A stretch of 64,000 nt of DNA from Synechocystis sp. PCC 6714 (GTDB taxonomy: Bacteria; Cyanobacteriota; Cyanobacteriia; Cyanobacteriales; Microcystaceae), in assembly GCF_000478825.2 (NCBI RefSeq), contig NZ_CP007542.1:124001-188000 (forward strand). Direction: 5' to 3'. The stretch's first letter is position 1; each line of letters opens with the position of its first letter. Made by a program: the position numbers and the translations under genes. This document shows positions 57,576-64,000 of the stretch, piece after piece. A model generated the notes under the pieces. The model was not told where the DNA came from. It did no database searches and saw nothing but the letters and a program-made list of their open reading frames with translations.

Positions 57576-57603
57576 GACCCCCAGTTAAGAGAATCTGGGG
57601 GAC
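57576..57603. repeat. Stem-loop after the LytM peptidase gene
   Basis: CCCCCAG (57578-57584) and CTGGGGG (57595-57601) form a 7-bp stem with a 10-base loop. It lies about 40 bases after the stop of the minus-strand peptidase gene. There is no T-run in that direction, so it may be a rho-independent terminator variant or an mRNA-stabilising structure. Confidence 0.5.
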
Positions 57604-57641
57604 TCATAAAAAGTTGTCGATTGATTCTGCTTGCTTAAGAT

Positions 57642-58886
57642 TTAACTCTGGGGCTGGGAGTTAGCTTGGGATTGGGCATACTTTTGAGCTGCCATCAAAT
57701 TAGCTAAGGCTGCTTCTAAATGGGGGCCGGCATCCACGGCAACCCAGCCATCATTGGTCAGGTGTCGCCATTCAAAGTGTAAGTGCGGGCCAGTGGAGAA
57801 ACCGGTGCTACCAACTCGGCCGATTACCTCTCCCCTTACTACTTCCTGCCCAGCTTGCACAAAAGTTTCGGACAAGTGAGCATAACGGGATTCCTGGGTA
57901 CCATCCAGGTGACGCAGGGTAACCATCAAGCCATAGCCCCCGGACCATTGGGCCGCTGCTACTATGCCGTCGTAGGCCGCTAGCACTGGAGTTCCCATGG
58001 GAGCGCCAATATCAGTGCCGTTGTGCATACGTCCCTGGCCGCTGATGGGATGAATACGCCAACCAAAGGCGGAGGTAATGGGATTAACACCGGCAACGGG
58101 GAAAATCATATCCGTGCCCTGCCCCGGTTGCCCTTGGGGAGAGTACAATCCTGTGGCTCGGCTATACTCCGGCAACGGAGCTAAAGCAATTTCAATCCCC
58201 CGATTGGCCATGGGATCAAGGCTGAAAACTTGATTGGCTCCCACCGGTTGCCCGATCGCCAGAGAACTGACTCTGGGCTGAATATTGAGGGGATTGAGGG
58301 GAGAAACGGGACTGGTGGGGGAAGTGTTGCGGGCATTGATCCTTTGCCGACGGGGAGCGATCGCCGTGGGGGGATTGACCGGGGTAGACTGCTGACGGGC
58401 CAAGGGGGCACGGTTAATAGTACTGCGATTGGCGGCGGGATAACGGGTATTGAGGGGAGCTTGTTGGCCAGAGCGAGGAACGAATTCCACCTCTGTCCGG
58501 GTGGGTAAATTGGGGGCTGCCGCTGTGCCCTGGGGAGCCGCATCGATGTAACTATTTTTTTGCAAACCCTGGCGTATTTGGGCTGGTTGGCTAGAAACCG
58601 GAGCAATGGCAGGGGCAGATAATTTAGGCGCTGCTGGCTTGGGGGCAGAGGGAGCAGGAGCCGCTTGAACCTGGACTGGGGCTGTGGCCTTCACGGGAGC
58701 GGGGGGAGCGGCCGGGGCGATGGGAGCAGGGGCAGATTGCTCAATTTCCAAATTGCCAGTGGTGCTACCGGGTAAAGACCAAACCAAACCACCGAGAATA
58801 ATCAGCCCGCCCAAAGATAGATTGTAGAGATTGGCACCTTGACCAGGCTTACGTTTCAGGTCTTTCATCTTCGATTGGGACTGCAT
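57642..58886 (-). CDS. Peptidoglycan endopeptidase (M23/LytM domain) with N-terminal membrane anchor
   Basis: 414 residues. One TM helix near residues 21-45 (LYNLSLGGLIILGGLVWSLP), then a long Ala/Pro/Gln/Thr-rich linker, then a LytM domain: AFGWRIHPISGQGRMHNGTD (first zinc His/Asp), ESRYAHLSETF, and GPHLHFEWR (HXH). These are the M23 metal ligands, so it should be catalytically active. It probably remodels peptidoglycan at the cell surface. Confidence 0.9.
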   Translation of the reverse strand: MQSQSKMKDLKRKPGQGANLYNLSLGGLIILGGLVWSLPGSTTGNLEIEQSAPAPIAPAAPPAPVKATAPVQVQAAPAPSAPKPAAPKLSAPAIAPVSSQPAQIRQGLQKNSYIDAAPQGTAAAPNLPTRTEVEFVPRSGQQAPLNTRYPAANRSTINRAPLARQQSTPVNPPTAIAPRRQRINARNTSPTSPVSPLNPLNIQPRVSSLAIGQPVGANQVFSLDPMANRGIEIALAPLPEYSRATGLYSPQGQPGQGTDMIFPVAGVNPITSAFGWRIHPISGQGRMHNGTDIGAPMGTPVLAAYDGIVAAAQWSGGYGLMVTLRHLDGTQESRYAHLSETFVQAGQEVVRGEVIGRVGSTGFSTGPHLHFEWRHLTNDGWVAVDAGPHLEAALANLMAAQKYAQSQANSQPQS

Positions 58887-59013
58887 TGTTCAGAGCCTCA
58901 CACACACATACGGGTTGCAAAATACTCCCTCGATTGTAGAGGGTCGGGTTAGAAATGCAAACCAAGCAATGGCCGGAAGTAAAAATCGTCACTGTCGGGT
59001 TACCCCAAAAAGC

Positions 59014-59208
59014 TTATTCAACTTCGTGGCCCGCCGAGGCGATCGCCGTCCGTAGTTGTTCTTCCCCCACAGCACTGGTGATGGTGACTTTTTTGCTGGC
59101 TACATCCACTTGGACCGTTGCTTGGGCATCCTCATTTTGCACAGCTTTGGTTACTGCTTCGGCACAGGCTTCACAGGCAATGGTGGGGACAGTCAATTCA
59201 ATAGTCAT
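59014..59208 (-). CDS. atx1: Copper chaperone Atx1
   Basis: 64 residues from the ATG at 59208. The HMA metal-binding motif appears as PTIACEACAEAVTKAVQ, with two Cys. It ends HEVE. This matches the small copper chaperone that delivers Cu to P-type ATPases for plastocyanin and thylakoid enzymes in Synechocystis. Starts 5' of the HpnA-like gene's stop, transcribed in the same direction. Confidence 0.94.
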   Translation of the reverse strand: MTIELTVPTIACEACAEAVTKAVQNEDAQATVQVDVASKKVTITSAVGEEQLRTAIASAGHEVE

Positions 59209-59239
59209 AGGAGTTGGGGAAACTGAAAATAAAGTCAGA

Positions 59240-60241
59240 CTAGCTAGCATAGCCATGATCTTGGAACCAATGCACCGCATCGGCCAAAGCTTTCTCAATG
59301 GGAGACTGGGGTAAATTCAATTCCCGTACTGCCCTACCAGCATCGTAATACATTTCTTGGGCCGACATTTTAACCCCATCCATGGGCACCGAAGGCGATC
59401 GCCCCAGGGGAGCAAGAACCCTTTCTTCCACCCAGGCAACGGCCAAGGGTAACCAAAGGGGGACAGTATTTTGGGGAGCAGGGAACCCTGTAATGGCGGA
59501 TAGGTGAGCCAAAATACCCTGGAGGCTGATATTTTCGTGGCCCAAAATATAACGATCGCCTCTGGTCAAAGCAGTTTTCCCTTTTTTCCATGCCAGAAGA
59601 TGCCCCGCCGCCACATCCCGCACATCGATTAAATTCAAGCCTGTGTTGACGTAGGCTGGCATTTTTCGCCTCAGAAAGCGCAAAATTATTTCCCCGGTAG
59701 GGGTTGGCTTCACATCCCAAGGACCAATGGGGGTGCTGGGATTGACAATGACAATATCCTGTCCCCGCTGGGCCGCCGTTAATGCCTCCTGTTCCGCCCA
59801 ATACTTTGACTGTTTATAGGCTCCAATTAACTTTTCCACTGGACTTTGGTAAGTTTCATCCGCCCTTTGTCCATTCCCCTTGACCCCGATCGCCGCCACG
59901 GAACTGGTATAAACAGTGCGTTCAATGCCCGCCTTTTGGGCACAAGCCAGAATGTTTCTCGTGCCTAAAACGTTACTTTGATAGAGGGCTTCACGGTCCT
60001 TTTGCCAGAGGGAATAGTGGGCCGCCACATGGAACAGTCCCCGACATCCCTGCATTTGTCGGTGAAGTTCCCCATCATTTAAATCCCCCATGACCCAATC
60101 TATGGGCAAATTTTGCAAATTATCGGGGCGACTGGAAGGTCGGACTAGGGCTCGCACTTGATGCCCCTGTTCCAACAGGTGTCGGATTAAATTGGCGCCG
60201 ACAAAGCCCGTTCCCCCGGTGACAAAAAAACAATCAGCCAT
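59240..60241 (-). CDS. NAD-dependent epimerase/reductase, HpnA-like
   Basis: 333 residues of the extended SDR type. GGTGFVGANLIRHLLEQGHQVR is the Rossmann glycine motif, and the catalytic Tyr/Lys are in GAYKQSKYWAEQ. RYILGHENISLQGILAHLS is typical of hopanoid-associated sugar epimerase HpnA or dihydroflavonol-reductase-like proteins. A role in hopanoid or lipid-linked sugar synthesis is inferred. atx1 follows after 31 bases on the same strand. Confidence 0.85.
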   Translation of the reverse strand: MADCFFVTGGTGFVGANLIRHLLEQGHQVRALVRPSSRPDNLQNLPIDWVMGDLNDGELHRQMQGCRGLFHVAAHYSLWQKDREALYQSNVLGTRNILACAQKAGIERTVYTSSVAAIGVKGNGQRADETYQSPVEKLIGAYKQSKYWAEQEALTAAQRGQDIVIVNPSTPIGPWDVKPTPTGEIILRFLRRKMPAYVNTGLNLIDVRDVAAGHLLAWKKGKTALTRGDRYILGHENISLQGILAHLSAITGFPAPQNTVPLWLPLAVAWVEERVLAPLGRSPSVPMDGVKMSAQEMYYDAGRAVRELNLPQSPIEKALADAVHWFQDHGYAS

Positions 60242-60318
60242 GGTAAATGTATTCTGTGATTTGAATCAATCCAATTTCCCTCAGCATTGGGAACCAGAGG
60301 CCCATTGCAAACACCCCC

Positions 60319-61185
60319 TCAGATTGTTTCTGCCCTGGCGGCGGCGTACTGGTGAAACCACTGGGGAGTTTCCGCTAGAGCTTGACTGAGTTCCCGGTGA
60401 ATTTTGCCATTGGTGGCAAGGATGCGGCCAGTGCTTAACTCCAGGGGAGAACCGTCATAGGCGGAAACTGTTCCCCCTGCTTCTTGGACAATCACAATGC
60501 CAGCGGCCATATCCCAGGGATTGATGCCCCGTTCCCAGTAGCCGTCCAAACGGCCACAGGCCACATCAATGAGATCGATCGCCGCCGAGCCACTGCGCCG
60601 TACCCCCTGGGTGAGATGGGTGAGATGGCAAAATTCAGGGTAGTTGTTATCCAAGGTTTTAACTCGGTCGTAGGCAAAGCCGGTGACCAATAAGCTCTTA
60701 GCCAGGACCGTGGTGGTTGAGACTCTAATCGGCTGACGATTTAATGTGGCTCCCAAACCGGTGGCGGCCCGAAATAATTCTTGGCGAAAGGGATTGTAAA
60801 CTACCCCCACAGTGGGAATGCCTTGGATCAGTAAACCAATGGAAACACAGGATACGGGGTAACTATGGGCAAAGTTAGTGGTGCCATCGAGGGGGTCAAT
60901 GGCCCAACAAAAAGGGTTATCAACCTGGCCCAACTGTCCCGACTCTTCGGCCAAAATGGCATGGTCTGGGCAACGGCGTTTAATGATTTCCAAAATAATC
61001 GCTTCCGCTTGTCGATCAGCTTCTGTGACCAAATCTCCGGCCCGGCCTTTTTCCTGTACCTGTTGCACCTTGCCCCAGAGGGATAAAATTTCTGCCCCCG
61101 CCGCCAGCGCTGCCTCCGTTGCAATTTCTAACCAAGTTTGCAGATCCGATGGAGAAAAAACGGGGTTTGGGGCAGAAGTCATCAC
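60319..61185 (-). CDS. suhB: Inositol-monophosphatase family protein
   Basis: 288 residues. The metal-binding motifs DPLDGTTNFAHSYP and WAIDPLDG-type and the C-terminal WERGINPWDMAAGIVIVQEAGG (WDXAAG) are clear. GDLVTEADRQAE (metal site 1) and ILAEESGQLG precede them. Family members act on inositol phosphate, histidinol phosphate, or PAP; the exact substrate is unknown. It lies upstream of the HpnA-like gene, same strand. Confidence 0.92.
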   Translation of the reverse strand: MMTSAPNPVFSPSDLQTWLEIATEAALAAGAEILSLWGKVQQVQEKGRAGDLVTEADRQAEAIILEIIKRRCPDHAILAEESGQLGQVDNPFCWAIDPLDGTTNFAHSYPVSCVSIGLLIQGIPTVGVVYNPFRQELFRAATGLGATLNRQPIRVSTTTVLAKSLLVTGFAYDRVKTLDNNYPEFCHLTHLTQGVRRSGSAAIDLIDVACGRLDGYWERGINPWDMAAGIVIVQEAGGTVSAYDGSPLELSTGRILATNGKIHRELSQALAETPQWFHQYAAARAETI

Positions 61186-61261
61186 AAAAAGTTGCTAAAT
61201 TTCTCAAAACTCTCAAAACATTGAAGGGTCAAAACTGAGCCAATGGGGTTCCCATCCAACC

Positions 61262-61630
61262 CTAGTCGTCATCTAGGGGCAAACCTAGGCGTACTCGCCC
61301 ACCGTCAAAGTAGCGGCCAAACTGCAACTCATAAACCTCGTCCTCGTCCTGGGTTTCCACTTCCAAATCCGATTGGGCATAGCTGACACAAAGGAGGGCG
61401 TAACCTTGCCGTTGCAACTCCGGTGATAGCCCCATGGCTTCCGGTTGGTGAATTTGTCCAGAAATAACCCGCACCGCACAGGCCGTACAGGCCCCATTGC
61501 GACAGGAAAAAGGTAATTCGTACCCCTGGTCTTCCGCCTGGTGGAGAATGTAACGGTCGTCGGAGACAATTACGTTGTAGTCTTTTCTATTTTGGCGATC
61601 GTGGATTAGAACTCGGTGGGAACGGGACAT
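61262..61630 (-). CDS. [2Fe-2S] ferredoxin, Sll1382 (Fed2) type
   Basis: 122 residues. The cluster Cys are in LPFSCRNGACTACAVRVISG (C-X4-C-X2-C) with the fourth Cys in GYALLCVSYAQSD. It has an extra C-terminal tail of about 25 residues (RYFDGGRVRLGLPLDDD) beyond the plant-type fold, as in the PCC 6803 homologue Sll1382 (Fed2), which is linked to iron limitation responses. The gene lies between suhB and tRNA-Ser. Confidence 0.92.
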   Translation of the reverse strand: MSRSHRVLIHDRQNRKDYNVIVSDDRYILHQAEDQGYELPFSCRNGACTACAVRVISGQIHQPEAMGLSPELQRQGYALLCVSYAQSDLEVETQDEDEVYELQFGRYFDGGRVRLGLPLDDD

Positions 61631-61701
61631 TATGGGCCGGTTTGAATCGAAATTAGGTTTGTGTCTTCCGCTATTGTATAATCATTTCTTGTGACCAAAT
61701 T

Positions 61702-61788
61702 GGAGAGGTGGCCGAGCGGTTGAAGGCGCAGCACTGGAAATGCTGTTTGGGGGTAACTTCAACGAGGGTTCGAATCCCTCCCTCTCCG
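61702..61788 (+). tRNA. tRNA-Ser (anticodon GGA)
   Basis: Acceptor GGAGAGG (61702-61708) pairs with CCTCTCC (61781-61787), discriminator G. A long variable arm (class II) and the anticodon loop CTGGAAA with GGA identify serine (UCC/UCU). The GGTTCGAATCC T-arm is present. 87 nt. Confidence 0.95.
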
Positions 61789-61916
61789 TTACAGGTGATC
61801 AAGGCCAGATAGGGAAATGGGGTTAACGCACCGCTACCTTGTCTGGTTTTGTCGTTCCAGGGCTGGGGGAATCAAGCCAAGGCGGAGGTAGTCCCCGGAT
61901 CAACTGCGGTGAAAAG

Positions 61917-61922
61917 TATGAT
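61917..61922 (+). promoter_or_regulatory. -10 element of the SRP RNA gene
   Basis: TATGAT about 10 bases upstream of the SRP RNA's predicted 5' end. No clear -35 is visible. Confidence 0.45.
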
Positions 61923-61931
61923 AGTTTAGAA

Positions 61932-62030
61932 GTGGCTCGGACTCATGCGATTACAACGCCCAAATCTTGTCAGGACCGGAAGGTAGCAGCAATAAGGGAT
62001 GCTTGTGGTAGGCGTGAACTCCGGGCTTCC
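61932..62030 (+). ncRNA. ffs: Signal recognition particle RNA (4.5S type)
   Basis: About 97 nt, ends estimated. The apical domain IV is present as TTGTCAGGACCGGAAGGTAGC with the GGAA tetraloop and the conserved AGCAGCAATAAGGGA asymmetric loop. GCTCGGACTCATGCG at the 5' side pairs with CGTGAACTCCGGGC at the 3' side. It is the RNA of the SRP, which works with Ffh and the FtsY encoded at 14178. Confidence 0.93.
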
Positions 62031-62059
62031 GGCTTTTCTGGGGGAAAATAGGCGAGTAT

Positions 62060-62869
62060 ATGGCGAGTGGAAATAAGTTTAAATTGACATTGCCGGTATC
62101 CCCCACAGGACAATTCATTTGCCAACGGGATTTAAACCTTTACGACAGCCCCGATCGCCAAGAATTGGCCACTCAGGCCGCCCAGGGGCGTTACCTAAAA
62201 TTAACCAGCAACATCGAAGCATCGGTAATTCTGGTGGAACAATCCGAAGATGGTTACCAAGGTTGGTTGGCGTGGGAGGATTTAGGCAGTTTATGCCCGG
62301 CCACTGTTCCCTATCAGGCAATAGATGTTACCAGGGAAGAAATTGAACAACGTATTCCCCAGGTAATTGAATATTTATTCAAAGCAAAAGCAACGGAAAA
62401 TTATTATCTTTGGGGCGGCAACATTGGCCCCAATTATGATTGCTCTGGTTTAATGCAGGCCGCCTTTGCCAGTCAGGGTATTTGGTTACCGAGGGATTCG
62501 TACCAACAGGCCGCCTTTTGCCAGGAAATGTTTGATGCGCGGCCCCAACGGCGATCGGGAAAATTAAGCCCAGCAATGGTAGGGGAAGTCATCCAGGAAT
62601 TTTTACCGGGGGATTTAATCTTTTTTGGTAATCAACGGGTGGATCACGTGGGGCTATATCTAGGGGAAGGAAAATATATCCACAGTTCCGGTAAAACCCA
62701 TGGGCGCCATGGCATTGGCATTGATTCCCTGACGGATTTAACTGACCCCATTAGCCATAAATATTTTCAAAAATGGTGGTTCTGTGGACGGGTTATGAAA
62801 AGTTTCAATCCCGTTGAAGATTCGTTGGCTAACACGGATATTGCAGTTGATACCAAATCACTAAAATAG
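62060..62869 (+). CDS. NlpC/P60-family cell-wall endopeptidase with N-terminal SH3-like domain
   Basis: 269 residues. The N-terminal half is a bacterial SH3b-like domain (residues 15-80). The NlpC/P60 domain follows with the catalytic Cys in NYDCSGLMQ, His in RVDHVGLYLG, and a third polar residue in KYIHSSG. It resembles the cyanobacterial gamma-D-glutamyl-L-diamino acid endopeptidase (Nostoc/Anabaena type of known structure). It would trim peptidoglycan peptides. Ends one base before the convergent gene. Confidence 0.92.
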   Translation: MASGNKFKLTLPVSPTGQFICQRDLNLYDSPDRQELATQAAQGRYLKLTSNIEASVILVEQSEDGYQGWLAWEDLGSLCPATVPYQAIDVTREEIEQRIPQVIEYLFKAKATENYYLWGGNIGPNYDCSGLMQAAFASQGIWLPRDSYQQAAFCQEMFDARPQRRSGKLSPAMVGEVIQEFLPGDLIFFGNQRVDHVGLYLGEGKYIHSSGKTHGRHGIGIDSLTDLTDPISHKYFQKWWFCGRVMKSFNPVEDSLANTDIAVDTKSLK

Positions 62870-62870
62870 C

Positions 62871-63284
62871 TCACCCCGCAGGCTGTTCTGGATTTTTGAT
62901 TCTCTGTTCCAGTTCATCGATGGTTTTCAGTAGCAACCTTTTAGCCTGTAATTTCCAGCCCCACTGTTGAATTTTGACCGCCACAGGTAAGGCGATCGCC
63001 GGGGCAAGAAAATCCAACGGCTGTTGCAAGGAAATACCGAATAGTAAACCTAAACCGGCAATCCCCCAAAAAGGCAGAGCCGCCGTTTGCCGATTGTCTT
63101 CCACTAAACGGGGTAAAAAGCCTTGGGGCATAATGGCCAACAATTCAGCTTTTAACTCCTGTTGTTGTTTGTAGTTGAGAGACAGAGCCATTTTACGGCG
63201 AATTTTCTCAATTTTGCGGGCTTCACTGCTATATTCCGTCAGTTCATCCTCCGCCATCCGTACATAGGTTTTAAGATTGGCCAT
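62871..63284 (-). CDS. Hypothetical membrane protein
   Basis: 137 residues. N-terminal coiled-coil-like half (ARKIEKIRRKMALSLNYKQQ), then two hydrophobic helices (FWGIAGLGLLFGISLQQ and LAPAIALPVAVKIQQ), then a short basic tail. No recognised family. Convergent with the NlpC/P60 gene. Confidence 0.7.
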   Translation of the reverse strand: MANLKTYVRMAEDELTEYSSEARKIEKIRRKMALSLNYKQQQELKAELLAIMPQGFLPRLVEDNRQTAALPFWGIAGLGLLFGISLQQPLDFLAPAIALPVAVKIQQWGWKLQAKRLLLKTIDELEQRIKNPEQPAG

Positions 63285-63375
63285 GGGCTTAGTTACTACC
63301 TTTTTTCGTCAGTTGCTCAGAATTTGTCGATGGGGAAGTTGTTCTAACTTTATCCCGATATTTCCTAAATATTCC

Positions 63376-64000
63376 CTAGGAGCCAAAGGGGGTAAATTTC
63401 ACTGGAGCAGTGGGTACTTGCCCTGGTTGACAGGCTTGGAAGCGACCCATTAGAGCGGTGTATTCTAAACGACCGCCATTAATCTGGTACTCATCCCTGG
63501 GGCTGGGCAGATGACCCACCGGGGCGTTGATGGTGAAGTCCAAGTTTTTCTTGAAAATGACCCACTGGTTATCCTGGCGCCATCCAATGCGATCGCCAAA
63601 TTGGTCGTAGGATTCTGGGGACATCAACCGTCCAGGACGATTTCCCGTGGCGATAAAAGCTTCAAACTGGGGGGTAAAGCCAAAGCGGTTGTTGGAATTT
63701 TTTAACCACAACTGGTCAATTTTTTTAAGATCGTCGCAGGGAATTTGCTCAATGGTGTCGGTGGTCAACCAGCCCTGTCGGCTCCGATTGGCGGCGGCCA
63801 ACAAAAGGCGGCGGGTAATTTCATTAGCTTGATCAAATCGCTGGGCCACCAAAGCCGTTTCCAAAGGCTGAAAATCTAGTTCCACCTTGGGTATGGGTTT
63901 TGTACTATTTCCCTGGGGAGCCGGGTTAGCAAACTGGGCCCTAACCAGTGGGGCCGTTGTCACCAAGCTTCCTAATAGAACTGTCGCAGCAAGTTTCAGC
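63376..64000 (-). CDS. GUN4-domain protein with signal peptide, cut by window edge
   Basis: The frame is open to the window edge, so the start lies outside. The N-terminal part reads LKLAATVLLGSLVTTAPLVR then AQF, a signal peptide. The GUN4 domain follows: LETALVAQRFDQANEITRRL, EQIPCDDLKKIDQLWLKNSN, NRFGFTPQF and a C-terminal GRLEYTALMGRFQ. GUN4 proteins bind porphyrins; a secreted version, unlike the cytosolic GUN4 of chlorophyll synthesis, suggests a different role. Confidence 0.85.
   Translation of the reverse strand, partial: LKLAATVLLGSLVTTAPLVRAQFANPAPQGNSTKPIPKVELDFQPLETALVAQRFDQANEITRRLLLAAANRSRQGWLTTDTIEQIPCDDLKKIDQLWLKNSNNRFGFTPQFEAFIATGNRPGRLMSPESYDQFGDRIGWRQDNQWVIFKKNLDFTINAPVGHLPSPRDEYQINGGRLEYTALMGRFQACQPGQVPTAPVKFTPFGS

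Noticed and set aside
1-64000. CRISPR array, rRNA operon or prophage
   Set aside because: No regularly spaced short repeats, no rRNA sequence and no phage structural genes were seen anywhere in the window.

Overview
The window looks like chromosomal DNA of a unicellular cyanobacterium of the Synechocystis sp. PCC 6803 group. Three things point there. The HIP1 octamer GCGATCGC is scattered through most genes. Photosynthesis-linked genes are present (psbY, a CRR7-type protein, a plant-type ferredoxin, a GUN4-domain protein). Many proteins look close to PCC 6803 proteins I recognise (FtsY followed by an Slr2103-type acyltransferase, HupE-IspG, Atx1, the Sll1382-type ferredoxin). The overall gene order is not one I recall for PCC 6803, so it may be a related strain.

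Layout. 0-9.4 kb: LysR/SDR divergent pair; MerR regulator diverging from a glutaredoxin-MauE membrane protein, each with a MerR-type promoter; a three-gene heavy-metal RND efflux operon (adaptor, pump, lipoprotein). 9.4-13.3 kb: icd among decayed genes (a reductase with two amber codons, a Uma2 fragment, a truncated MFS gene). 13.5-17.5 kb: cupin, ftsY, DGAT-like acyltransferase, and a Uma2 gene broken by two different 91-bp MITEs. 17.5-21.7 kb: pstSCAB behind a tandem Pho box. 22-27 kb: an AT-rich, HIP1-poor island with a Dam-type methylase, an AIPR-family protein and XisI/XisH, interrupted by a core glutathionyl-hydroquinone reductase. 27-50 kb: mostly core metabolism (acnB, ccdA, nadA, speA, gcvP, queE, murD, two M16 peptidases, cobalamin riboswitch-hupE, ispG, gyrB, psbY, metF-like, cobU). 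50-55 kb: uppP, plsY and a GldG-like protein. 54.7-57.6 kb: a gene-poor scrapyard of MITEs and broken genes. 57.6-64 kb: LytM peptidase, atx1, hpnA-like, suhB, ferredoxin, tRNA-Ser, SRP RNA, NlpC/P60 endopeptidase and a GUN4-domain protein running off the end.

The most distinctive signal is a pair of related MITE families. There are seven full copies, every one exactly 91 bp and flanked by TA. One Uma2-type gene carries one member of each family, and removing both with one TA each restores a single 201-codon frame. The likeliest accessory biology is the methylase/AIPR/XisHI island, a candidate defence locus.
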